64,000 nt of DNA from Candidatus Pseudobutyricicoccus lothianensis. GTDB lineage: Bacteria; Bacillota; Clostridia; Oscillospirales; Butyricicoccaceae. Where the stretch lies: NCBI GenBank assembly GCA_904419295.1, contig CAJFRA010000007.1, positions 16,338 to 80,337 on the forward strand, given 5' to 3'. Below are positions 39,587 to 46,840 of this stretch, one piece after another. The translations under genes were made by a program, and so were the position numbers. Every line of letters begins with the position of its first letter. Positions within the stretch are counted from its first letter, which is position 1. The notes under the pieces were generated by a model. It had not been told where the DNA came from. It searched no databases and saw only the letters and a program-made list of their open reading frames with translations.

Positions 39587-40079
39587 ATATAAGTATGTCC
39601 TGCTGGTGTGCGCCCTGGGGCTGCTGTTGACCCTGTGGCCCCAGGGGAAAAAAGAGGAGACGGCAGCAGCAGACGGCACGGTCCAGGACGCCGGCTTTTC
39701 TGCCTATGTAGCCGATACAGGCGCGCTGGAAGAGCAGCTGGCCGATCTGCTGGAGCAGATCGACGGGGTGGGGCGGGTGCAGGTGCTGCTCACCGCCAAA
39801 AGAGGATATGAACCGGCCTATGTTTACAACAGCAGTTCCAGAAGCGACGGAGGTGAAGGCCAGACATCCAACGAAGAGCAGAGTGAGCTTGTGGTGGTGA
39901 ACCGCGACGGCGGCGAAGGCCCTGTGATCGCCAGTGTCAGCGGCCCGGAATACCAAGGGGCTGTGATCGTGTGCGATGGAGCCGAAAGCCCCCAGGTGCG
40001 CCTGGAACTGACGGAAGCCGTCCGGTCGCTGACCGGCATTTCATCGGATCACATCAAAATATCAAAAATGAAACAATAG
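39528..40079 (+). CDS. spoIIIAG: Stage III sporulation protein AG
   Basis: A 183-residue protein. It has an N-terminal cytoplasmic part, one membrane helix (YVLLVCALGLLLTLW), and an outside ring-building domain (GVGRVQVLLTAKRG, VIVCDGAESPQVRLELTEAV) that forms the large ring in the intermembrane space. A start at 39528 (RBS GAAGGGGG) or 39534 is possible. Confidence 0.94.
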   Translation: MEMHKMKWVMPEYLRRNLDRYKYVLLVCALGLLLTLWPQGKKEETAAADGTVQDAGFSAYVADTGALEEQLADLLEQIDGVGRVQVLLTAKRGYEPAYVYNSSSRSDGGEGQTSNEEQSELVVVNRDGGEGPVIASVSGPEYQGAVIVCDGAESPQVRLELTEAVRSLTGISSDHIKISKMKQ

Positions 40080-40091
40080 GAGGAATTCGAC

Positions 40092-40691
40092 ATGATCATC
40101 AAGCGGAAAAGTGCCGTGTATTCGGTGATTGCCCTCATGCTTTGCGTGGCGGTCTATCTGAACTGGAGCTACCAGCGGGATGGCGGCGACACAGGGGAAG
40201 TGGGAGAGTTCGACGACCCAAAGATCTTGGGGGAGAGCCAGCTGGTGGATAAGACCGAGACCACCGGCGCCCAGCAGGGAGAGGAGCAGGCTGTTTCGGG
40301 CGAAGAAGGGGAGGACAACGCCCAGGCCACATCGGCTTCCGACTATTTCTCCGAAGCCCGCCTTTCCCGCCAGCAGGCGCGGGATGAAGCGGTGAGCATT
40401 TTCAAGCAGACCAGCGAGAGCGCCACAGCGGACGCCGACGCCAAACAGCAGGCGGAAGCCTCCATTGCCACTATGGCGGAAAATGCGGTGAAAGAAGCGC
40501 GCATCGAAAGCCTGGTCGTGGCCAAGGGATACAAAGACTGCGTGGCCTTTATCAATGACGACGGCGTCAACGTCATCGTCCAGAAGACCGAGCAGGGTCT
40601 CCAAGAGACGGATGTGGCGAAGATCCGGGATATCGTGCTCAGCGAGACAGACGCTACGGCAGATACCATCAAAATCATCGAAACCACCTGA
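40092..40691 (+). CDS. spoIIIAH: Stage III sporulation protein AH
   Basis: A 199-residue protein. It has a short cytoplasmic start, one membrane helix (VYSVIALMLCVAVYLNWSY), an acidic spacer, and the YscJ/FliF-like domain (about 75-199) that meets SpoIIQ across the gap. RBS AGGAGGAATT. It is the last gene of spoIIIA, followed at once by the asp23 promoter. Confidence 0.95.
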   Translation: MIIKRKSAVYSVIALMLCVAVYLNWSYQRDGGDTGEVGEFDDPKILGESQLVDKTETTGAQQGEEQAVSGEEGEDNAQATSASDYFSEARLSRQQARDEAVSIFKQTSESATADADAKQQAEASIATMAENAVKEARIESLVVAKGYKDCVAFINDDGVNVIVQKTEQGLQETDVAKIRDIVLSETDATADTIKIIETT

Positions 40692-40697
40692 TAGGGC

Positions 40698-40726
40698 TTG
40701 CGCCGGAGGCTTGGATGGGTTACAAT
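40698..40726 (+). promoter_or_regulatory. Sigma-A promoter of asp23
   Basis: TTGCGC, a 17-bp spacer and TACAAT, starting 7 bp after the spoIIIAH stop. It lets asp23 be expressed in growth, apart from spoIIIA. Confidence 0.75.
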
Positions 40727-40765
40727 AAAGGGTACATATTCAAATCATCTGAGGAGGAATCCGAA

Positions 40766-41155
40766 ATGAGCGACGCCAAGGAATATTGGCCCTATACCGA
40801 TGAAACGACCCAAGGCAATATCAAAATTTCCGAAGATGTCATTGCCTCTATCGCCACCATTGCCGTCACCGAGACGGAGGGAGTCGCTTCCACTGCTGCC
40901 AGCATGGGGGTGGAGATCACCGAAATGTTCGCCGGCCGCAAAAACGGCGCGCCCCGCGGGGTGAAGATCCTCAGCGACCCGGAAAAGCCCGGCTGCCTGG
41001 TGGAGTGCAGCATTATCCTCAAATTCGGCGCTTCGGTCACCGAAGTGGCCAAGGCTGTGCAGAAAAATGTGAAAAACGCAGTGGAATCCATGGCGGGGAT
41101 CCCGGTGGCCAGCGTGGATGTGCAGGTGTGCGGCATCCAGCTGCCCAAAAAATAA
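40766..41155 (+). CDS. Asp23/Gls24 family envelope stress protein (YqhY-like)
   Basis: A 129-residue protein. It has the family core ISEDVIASIATIAVTETEGV and VEVSI-like strands (VECSIILKFG) followed by VAKAVQKNVKNAVESMAGIPV. Bacillus YqhY lies at the same place (before nusB) and affects acetyl-CoA carboxylase; here accB/accC, the usual neighbours, are absent. RBS GAGGAGG. It has its own promoter and terminator. Confidence 0.92.
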   Translation: MSDAKEYWPYTDETTQGNIKISEDVIASIATIAVTETEGVASTAASMGVEITEMFAGRKNGAPRGVKILSDPEKPGCLVECSIILKFGASVTEVAKAVQKNVKNAVESMAGIPVASVDVQVCGIQLPKK

Positions 41156-41187
41156 ACCAAGGCCTGGGGCGGCTGTTGCCTGCCCCT

Positions 41188-41226
41188 GAGAGCCCGACGG
41201 CCTGCGACGGCTGCCGGGCTCTTTTG
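41188..41226 (+). terminator. Rho-independent terminator after asp23
   Basis: GAGCCCG pairs with CGGGCTC, with an imperfect CGGC/GCTG inner part and TTTT after it. It lies 30 bp after the asp23 stop. Confidence 0.75.
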
Positions 41227-41246
41227 TCCTTTTGCCGTTTCCGCTC

Positions 41247-41275
41247 TTGCGGCAAAAGCGGCGATGCATTATAAT
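41247..41275 (+). promoter_or_regulatory. nusB: Sigma-A promoter of the nusB-recN operon
   Basis: TTGCGG, a 17-bp spacer and TATAAT, the best promoter in this part of the window. It is about 70 bp upstream of nusB. Confidence 0.85.
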
Positions 41276-41345
41276 AAAACAAACGGATTTTATTTTTTTA
41301 CAAAAGAAGGAAAGGGGACCGCTGCGGCGGTGCGAACGGTGGACC

Positions 41346-41792
41346 ATGAGCAGAAGAAACGCGCGGGAGCTGGCGCTCCATATGATCTATTCGGGGGAAT
41401 ATTCGGAAAAAGACCCGGAACAATTTGTAAAAGACGCTTTGTCGGCCCAGCACTTCGAGGAACTGGCAGAGGAGTATGAGCTGTACCAGGCTGCGCCGCC
41501 GGACAACCAGCTGGAGTATATCACCCGCTTGGTCACCGGTGTCCTCACCCACGGGCCAGAGCTGGATACGTATATCGAAAAGTACGCTGTGGGCTGGTCG
41601 GTGTCCCGCATTTCCCGCATGACCAAGTGTATTTTGCGCATGGCTATGTATGAAATGCTGTATCTGCAGATCCCGGTGGGGGCTTCGGTCAACGAGGCGC
41701 TGCTGCTTTGCAAAAAATACGAATCGGACCAGGCGGCTTCTTTCATCAACGGCATCCTGGCCTCCTTCATCAAAAAGGAGCTGACTGCCTGA
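41346..41792 (+). CDS. nusB: Transcription antitermination factor NusB
   Basis: A 148-residue all-helical RNA-binding protein that acts with NusE on rRNA leader boxA. It starts MSRRNARELALHMIYSGEYS, typical of the family, and has the C-terminal signature SVNEALLLCKKYESDQAASF(INGIL). The ribosome-binding site is poor, but no better start is seen. Its stop overlaps the next start (TGATG). Confidence 0.95.
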   Translation: MSRRNARELALHMIYSGEYSEKDPEQFVKDALSAQHFEELAEEYELYQAAPPDNQLEYITRLVTGVLTHGPELDTYIEKYAVGWSVSRISRMTKCILRMAMYEMLYLQIPVGASVNEALLLCKKYESDQAASFINGILASFIKKELTA

Positions 41793-42733
41793 TGGCCTGG
41801 TTCCTGGGGTTCGATACCAGCAATTACAAAACATCCGCCGGGCTGTATGACAGCCAGACCGGCCAAAGCAAGAACTTAGGCCGTTTTTTGGAGGTGCCCG
41901 AAGGCGCCCTGGGCCTGCGGCAAAGCGACGCTTTGTTCCAGCATGTGCGCCATTTGGGCCAGGTGGTGGAAGAGCTGATGGACGGCCTGGACCGGCAGCC
42001 CATTGCAGCCGTCGGCTATTCCAGCCGGCCCAGATGCCAACAGGGCTCTTACATGCCTTGCTTTTTGGCTGGTGAAATGGCGGCCCGCACTTTGGCCGGC
42101 GCCTTGGGCGTGCCGGCTTTTGCTTTTTCCCACCAACAGGGCCACATCGCTTCGGCCCTTTGGTCGGCGGACAAGCTGCACTGGCGGCAAAAGCCCTTTC
42201 TCAGCTGGCACATTTCGGGGGGCACGACGGAGCTGCTGCGGGTCGAGCCAGAAGGGGACGGCATGCTCCATGCCCAGATCATAGGGGGGACCCAGGACGC
42301 GGCGGCCGGGCAGATCATCGACCGGGCGGGAGTGGCGCTGGGCTTGCCCTTCCCCTGTGGGGCCCACCTGGATGCGCTGGCCGGCAGCCACGACGCCATC
42401 CGGCCTTTTGTGCCCAAGATGCAGGGGGCTTCCTTCTCCCTCTCCGGCCTGGAAAACAAATTCCGCCAGCTTCTGTCACATGGGCAGCCGCCGGAAGAAG
42501 TGGCGGCTTTTGTACTGCGCTCCGTGGCAGAAGTCGTGGCCCGCGCCACCCAATGGGCCCAGGCCGAATACCAGCTGCCGGTGCTGTTTTCCGGCGGCGT
42601 CACAGCATCCACCCAGATGCAGCGGCGGCTGGCTGCCTGCGGCACGGTCTGCTTTGCCCAAGGCGGCTGCAATGGCGACAACGCCATCGGGCCGGCGCTG
42701 CTGGCAGCTTTGGCGAAAGGGGCGATTTCATGA
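41792..42733 (+). CDS. TsaD/Kae1-like paralogue (peptidase M22 family)
   Basis: A 313-residue ASKHA-fold protein. FDTSNYKTSAGLYD matches the TsaD N-terminus, SHQQGHIAS holds the metal HxxxH, and ISGGTTELL and FSGGVTAS are nucleotide-binding loops. It differs from true TsaD (no typical DTSNYxTA...HHxEAH pattern in full) and is a clostridial paralogue always found beside xseA. Its function is unknown; a role in t6A formation should not be assumed. It sits where folD lies in Bacillus. Confidence 0.85.
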   Translation: MAWFLGFDTSNYKTSAGLYDSQTGQSKNLGRFLEVPEGALGLRQSDALFQHVRHLGQVVEELMDGLDRQPIAAVGYSSRPRCQQGSYMPCFLAGEMAARTLAGALGVPAFAFSHQQGHIASALWSADKLHWRQKPFLSWHISGGTTELLRVEPEGDGMLHAQIIGGTQDAAAGQIIDRAGVALGLPFPCGAHLDALAGSHDAIRPFVPKMQGASFSLSGLENKFRQLLSHGQPPEEVAAFVLRSVAEVVARATQWAQAEYQLPVLFSGGVTASTQMQRRLAACGTVCFAQGGCNGDNAIGPALLAALAKGAIS

Positions 42734-43935
42734 ATCAAACGCCTGTCACAGTTTCACAACTGACGAATTACATCAAGTCACTGTTGGAAAACGCCCCGCC
42801 GCTGCAGGAGCTGTGCCTGCGGGGCGAGATCTCCAACTACAAAATGCACCACTCCGGCCACCATTACTTTACCCTAAAAGATGAAAACGCGGTGATCAAC
42901 GCGGTGATGTTTGCCGGCAATGCTGCAAAGCTCCGGTTCCGGCCGGAATCGGGGATGAAGGTCATCGTCTACGGCCGGGTGAGCTTGTTTGCCAAAAGCG
43001 GGCAATACCAGATCTACGTCAACCAAATGGTGCCCGACGGCGTGGGCGCCCTCTACATCGCTTATGAGCAGCTCAAGCGGCGGCTCCACCAAGAGGGACT
43101 GTTCAACAAAAGCGCCAAAAAGCCTTTGCCCGCCTACCCGGAGCGCATCGCCCTGGTGACATCGCCCACAGGCGCCGCCGTGCGGGACATGCTGCGTATT
43201 TTGAAAAAGCGCTGGCCGCTGAGCCGTGTTTTGGTCTGTCCGGTCAAAGTGCAAGGGGAGGGCGCCGCCCAACAGATCGCGGAGATGCTGGATTACCTGG
43301 GCCAGCACCAGCTGGCCGACTTGGTCATCACCGGCCGGGGCGGCGGATCCCTGGAAGACCTGTGGGCTTTCAACGAAGAAGCCGTGGCCCGGGCCATATA
43401 CCGCTGCCCCATCCCGGTGATCTCGGCAGTGGGCCATGAACCGGATATCACCATATCCGACTATGTGGCCGACCTGCGGGCCGCCACCCCATCCAACGCC
43501 GCCGAGTTGGCCGTGCCCGATGGGGAAGAGCTGGCACTGCGGCTGGGGGATACATTTTCCCACCTGGCCTATATGGAAAAAAAGCGCATCGACGCATTGC
43601 GGCAGCGGCTGGATACCCTGGCTTCGAAAAAGATCATGCGCAGCCCGGAAGAATACCTCAACGAGCTGCGGCTGGCGCTCTCCATCCAGCAAGAGCGGAT
43701 GATCGCCGCGGCCCGCCAGCTGCTGGGGGCCAAACGCCGCCGGTTCGTGCAGCAGGCCGCCACACTGGATGCGCTGAGCCCGCTGAAAGTACTGGGAAGA
43801 GGTTATGGCTTTGTCACGCGGGAAGGCGCTATCGTCAAAAGCGCAGACGACTTGCAGGCAGGGGACCAGATCCAGATCCGGCTGCAGGGCGGCCGGGCCG
43901 ACTGCCAAGTGCAGCAGATCCAAAAGGAGGGATAA
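42730..43935 (+). CDS. xseA: Exodeoxyribonuclease VII large subunit
   Basis: A 401-residue single-strand nuclease subunit. The N-terminal OB-fold (LRGEISNYKMHHSGHHYFTL in part) is followed by the catalytic domain with TSPTGAAVRDML, RGGGSLEDLWAFNEE and GHEPDITISDYVADLRAATP (in part). It starts at the ATGA overlap with the TsaD-like gene. xseB follows 2 bp later. Confidence 0.97.
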   Translation: MNQTPVTVSQLTNYIKSLLENAPPLQELCLRGEISNYKMHHSGHHYFTLKDENAVINAVMFAGNAAKLRFRPESGMKVIVYGRVSLFAKSGQYQIYVNQMVPDGVGALYIAYEQLKRRLHQEGLFNKSAKKPLPAYPERIALVTSPTGAAVRDMLRILKKRWPLSRVLVCPVKVQGEGAAQQIAEMLDYLGQHQLADLVITGRGGGSLEDLWAFNEEAVARAIYRCPIPVISAVGHEPDITISDYVADLRAATPSNAAELAVPDGEELALRLGDTFSHLAYMEKKRIDALRQRLDTLASKKIMRSPEEYLNELRLALSIQQERMIAAARQLLGAKRRRFVQQAATLDALSPLKVLGRGYGFVTREGAIVKSADDLQAGDQIQIRLQGGRADCQVQQIQKEG

Positions 43936-43937
43936 GG

Positions 43938-44177
43938 ATGGCAGAAAAATTTGTGTTTGAGCGGGCCATGAAGCGCATCGAAGAGATCGTAGCGCTGCTG
44001 GAACAGGGCAGCGCGCCGCTGGACCAGAGCTTGGCGCTGTTTGAAGAAGGGACCCGCCTGATCAAGCAATGTTCCAGCGCGCTGGACAAAGCCGAGCAAA
44101 AAGTATCTTTACTGGTCAAAACGCCGGATGGCCCTGGGGAAGAGCCCTTCGACGCGCTGGAAGTGCCGGAGGAATAA
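43938..44177 (+). CDS. xseB: Exodeoxyribonuclease VII small subunit
   Basis: A 79-residue helical-hairpin protein. It starts EKFVFERAMKRIEEIVALLE and has the family box LDQSLALFEEGTRLIKQC. Several copies bind XseA. RBS AAAAGGAGG. ispA begins 4 bp after its stop. Confidence 0.96.
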   Translation: MAEKFVFERAMKRIEEIVALLEQGSAPLDQSLALFEEGTRLIKQCSSALDKAEQKVSLLVKTPDGPGEEPFDALEVPEE

Positions 44178-44181
44178 GAAT

Positions 44182-45066
44182 ATGGACTGCAAAGAACGAT
44201 TGGCGGAATACGCCGCCTGGACCCAACGGGGGCTGGAGGAATATCTGGCGCCTCAGCCGGGGCTGCTGGGGCGGGTGATGGAGTCGGCCCGGTACAGCGC
44301 CCTGGCCGGCGGCAAACGGCTGCGCCCTGCCCTTTTGATGGAGTTTTACCGCCTGTGCGGCGGAGAGCCCCGGCAAGCGCTGCCTTTTGCCTGCGCTTTG
44401 GAGATGATCCACACCTATTCGCTGATCCACGACGATCTGCCCTGCATGGACAACGACGACCTGCGCCGGGGCAAGCCCACGAACCACAAAGTATACGGCG
44501 AAGCCATGGCCCTGTTGGCGGGGGACGGCTTGCTGACCCGGGCATTTGAGACCATGCTGGCCCCGGGGGCCGCCGGCATCCAGCCCCAGTGGGCCTTGGA
44601 GGCCGCAGGCATCCTGGCTTCTTGTGCCGGCATGGAGGGCATGATCGGCGGCCAGGTGATGGACCTGGCTTTCGAAGAGACCGTGCCCGGCGGGGAAGAC
44701 CTCCAGCGCATGGTGGAGCTGAAGACCGGATGCCTGCTGCGGGCGGCCTGTGTGGGGGGCTGCGCCCTGGCAGGGGAGCACGGCGCCATCCGCCAGGGGG
44801 CGGAGGCCTATGCCCATGCCCTGGGGCTGGCCTTCCAGATCCAGGATGACATATTGGATGTGACAGGCCAGCAGGAGACCCTGGGCAAGACCATAGGCAG
44901 CGATGCACAAAACCACAAAAATACCTTTGTGCGCATTTACGGGCTGGAAGCTTGCCGCCGCCGGGTGGATGAGCTGACCTGCCAAGCTGTTGCGGCGGTG
45001 GAGCCCTTGGAGGACAGCGGCTTTTTGCAGCAGCTGGCCAGGGACTTGGCCCGCCGGGATCATTGA
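44182..45066 (+). CDS. ispA: Polyprenyl (farnesyl) diphosphate synthase
   Basis: A 294-residue prenyltransferase. First Asp-rich motif HDDLPCMDNDDLRRG (near residue 90), second QDDILD (near 220), and GGKRLRPAL for diphosphate binding. It makes C15 (perhaps longer) chains for quinones and undecaprenyl carriers. dxs and the ispH fusion in this window serve the same pathway. Confidence 0.95.
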   Translation: MDCKERLAEYAAWTQRGLEEYLAPQPGLLGRVMESARYSALAGGKRLRPALLMEFYRLCGGEPRQALPFACALEMIHTYSLIHDDLPCMDNDDLRRGKPTNHKVYGEAMALLAGDGLLTRAFETMLAPGAAGIQPQWALEAAGILASCAGMEGMIGGQVMDLAFEETVPGGEDLQRMVELKTGCLLRAACVGGCALAGEHGAIRQGAEAYAHALGLAFQIQDDILDVTGQQETLGKTIGSDAQNHKNTFVRIYGLEACRRRVDELTCQAVAAVEPLEDSGFLQQLARDLARRDH

Positions 45067-45075
45067 GGTGGAACC

Positions 45076-45516
45076 ATGCGTATTTTGTCGAACCAAGTAT
45101 TGCTGGTGGCTGTCGTCTCCTGGTTCGTGGCCCAGAGCCTGAAGATCGTCAGCGGCCTGGTGGTAGACCACAAACTGAATCTAAAACTGTTTTTCGCATC
45201 GGGCGGCATGCCTTCCTCCCATACTTCTACAGTCGTGGGGCTGACCACAGCAGTGGCCTATGCCTGCGGGCTGGACTCGGTGGAGTTCGCCATTAGTTTC
45301 GTTTTTTCCACCATTGTGATGTATGACGCCACAGGCGTGCGCTGGCAGGCAGGCCGCCAGGCCGAAGTGCTCAACTATATCATGGAGCACTGGCACGATA
45401 AAAAAACGCCGGAACTGTTCCAGCAGAACCTGAAGATCCTCATCGGGCACACGCCCTTCCAGGTGCTGGCAGGCGCTGTGCTGGGCGTCGCCATTGGGGT
45501 GTTGATGAACCTGTAG
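45076..45516 (+). CDS. Divergent PAP2 family membrane protein (YuiD/DUF212)
   Basis: A 146-residue protein with three or four membrane helices. GGMPSSHTSTVVGL carries the PAP2-like SGxxSxH core, and YDATGVRWQAGRQAEVLN is the family block. It is a likely acid phosphatase acting on a lipid or prenyl phosphate, which fits the neighbour ispA, but this is an inference. RBS TTGAGGTGG. The promoter of the RNA gene follows 3 bp after the stop. Confidence 0.9.
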   Translation: MRILSNQVLLVAVVSWFVAQSLKIVSGLVVDHKLNLKLFFASGGMPSSHTSTVVGLTTAVAYACGLDSVEFAISFVFSTIVMYDATGVRWQAGRQAEVLNYIMEHWHDKKTPELFQQNLKILIGHTPFQVLAGAVLGVAIGVLMNL

Positions 45517-45519
45517 AAC

Positions 45520-45548
45520 TTGCATTCGCGGCCCAGAATTGATATACT
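45520..45548 (+). promoter_or_regulatory. ole: Sigma-A promoter of the OLE RNA
   Basis: TTGCAT, a 17-bp spacer and TATACT. It begins 3 bp after the yuiD stop, inside a compact operon, and faces a stretch with no credible protein gene. Expected start near 45555. Confidence 0.85.
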
Positions 45549-45554
45549 GTTTAC

Positions 45555-46210
45555 CGGGTGTGGGCCGTAAGGCCCATGACGCCCCCAACCATCGAATCCA
45601 GATGGCGCAGTATCCTAGTCAGAGAGACCGGCTACCAAAACGGGCCTAAAAATCCGTGAAAGGGCACATCGATGAAGTCCCTGGTGCTTGCTTTATACGC
45701 CCAGTGTAGGGTGGGTGCTGGGGGTTAAGGTTTCAGGGCGCCCCGCAATGGCATGCGGATGCCGCCCCTGTTACCGTGGAGACCTGTACCTGTGGGGAAA
45801 GATGCGCGGCTTTGGCTGCCTCTGACCCACGGATCAGGGTGAACCTGCAATGCGGTGGCTGTAAAACGCACGCTGTGTGCAGAGTAGCCTGCCTTGCGTG
45901 GGTATGGCGGATCAAGGGTTCAGAGGCAGGAGCCGTGGCCACGGCCCGCTGCCTCCTTGCCTTGTGAAACCATGGCTGCAAAAGAGGCTAAGAGCCGGTT
46001 TTCCTGTCGCGGAAAACGCCTAGGCTGTTGGCGAGAGCCAGGCAGACGTTGGATTGCAGTGCGGACTCAGTGGCAATCGGGTATCGGGTACCGGCAACGG
46101 CCCGGCGCATGCTTTAAAGGGAAACCGCCAGATCGGCGACGAATGGCAGCGTGTGGGGAAATCCAACCAGACCTCAAGCCGTAAGATTTACTGCGTCTGC
46201 CGCCATCTTA
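45555..46210 (+). ncRNA. ole: OLE RNA (large structured noncoding RNA)
   Basis: About 655 nt without a credible reading frame in an otherwise tightly packed operon. It has its own promoter and lies directly upstream of an OapA-type gene, in the xseA-xseB-ispA ... dxs-tlyA-argR-recN neighbourhood known for OLE RNA of anaerobic and extremophile Firmicutes, which is about 600 nt long. Visible structure: a 5' hairpin TGGGCC-GTAA-GGCCCA with a GNRA loop (45561-45576), a GTTTTCC/GGAAAAC hairpin (45998-46017), and many GC-rich local stems. OLE forms membrane-bound ribonucleoprotein particles with OapA and is linked to stress, Mg2+ and alcohol responses. The call is from context and structure; I could not align it to the covariance model. 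The 3' end is approximate. Confidence 0.82.
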
Positions 46211-46231
46211 TCTACTTTGAGGTGAACCATC

Positions 46232-46840
46232 ATCGTCAAAAAACAAAGACCAGAAGAACCGGCGGAACGGCAAAATGCCCGCCACAAACAAAAGCGCAGC
46301 CGCAAAAGATCCAACTGGGGCTTTGTGCTGTTTATGGTGGCTTTTTCTTTTACGCTTTCCGTGGTGTTCTCTTATTCTTCTTCTGTGGCGCTGGAAAATG
46401 CCGATCTTTTGGTGGCGCTTTTGATCTTGCTGTTTTTCATTGCCATAGGCATTGCATTCGATATCTTGGGCGTTGCCGCCACATCCAGCGAGGAAAAAAC
46501 GTTTCACTCCATGGCTTCCCGCCGGGTGCCTGGGGCGAAAGAAGCGATCTGGCTGCTGAAAAATGCGGAAAAAGTGGCGTCGCTGTGCAACGATGTGGTG
46601 GGGGATATCTGCGGCGTCATCTCAGGGGCCACAGGAGCCACCATTTCGGTGCAGCTCATCAGCCAGCTGGGCACCAACGGGGTGCTGACCCCTCTGGTGG
46701 TCACCGGGCTGACGGCATCTTTGACCATTGGAGGCAAAGCCATGGGCAAAACATTGGCAGTGAACCAGGGGACCAAAGTGGTCTTTTTTGCTGCCCGTGT
46801 GCTGCACTTTTTCAAAAAATTACTGGGCAGGGGGGCATGA
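46232..46840 (+). CDS. oapA: OLE-associated membrane protein OapA (likely AUC start)
   Basis: About 202 residues. A basic N-terminus (KKQRPEEPAERQNARHKQKR) leads into helix 1 (WGFVLFMVAFSFTLSVVF), then helix 2 (about 60-85), FDILGVAATSSEEKTFHSMA, a conserved CNDVVGDICGVISGATGA, and two or more later helices. The layout recalls CNNM/DUF21 transporters, as reported for OapA. The first standard start (GTG 46325) would begin just before helix 1 and lose the basic leader, while GAGGTG (46219-46224) is placed 7 nt before ATC 46232 (4 nt before ATC 46229). I therefore propose an AUC start. The stop overlaps the dxs start (ATGA). Confidence 0.8.
   Translation: MVKKQRPEEPAERQNARHKQKRSRKRSNWGFVLFMVAFSFTLSVVFSYSSSVALENADLLVALLILLFFIAIGIAFDILGVAATSSEEKTFHSMASRRVPGAKEAIWLLKNAEKVASLCNDVVGDICGVISGATGATISVQLISQLGTNGVLTPLVVTGLTASLTIGGKAMGKTLAVNQGTKVVFFAARVLHFFKKLLGRGA

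Noticed and set aside
45733..46184. Open frames of 60-96 codons on both strands in the OLE region
   Set aside because: No RBS, no recognisable domain, Cys/Arg-rich composition typical of out-of-frame GC-rich RNA; they also overlap each other.
45555..46210. RNase P RNA, tmRNA or 6S RNA for the gene-free region
   Set aside because: I see no RNase P core, no tmRNA tag and 3' tRNA-like end, and the length and oapA neighbour fit OLE better.
46054..46836. Long in-frame upstream extension of dxs
   Set aside because: It would cover oapA in another frame and the 3' part of the RNA; the ATGA start gives the normal Dxs N-terminus.
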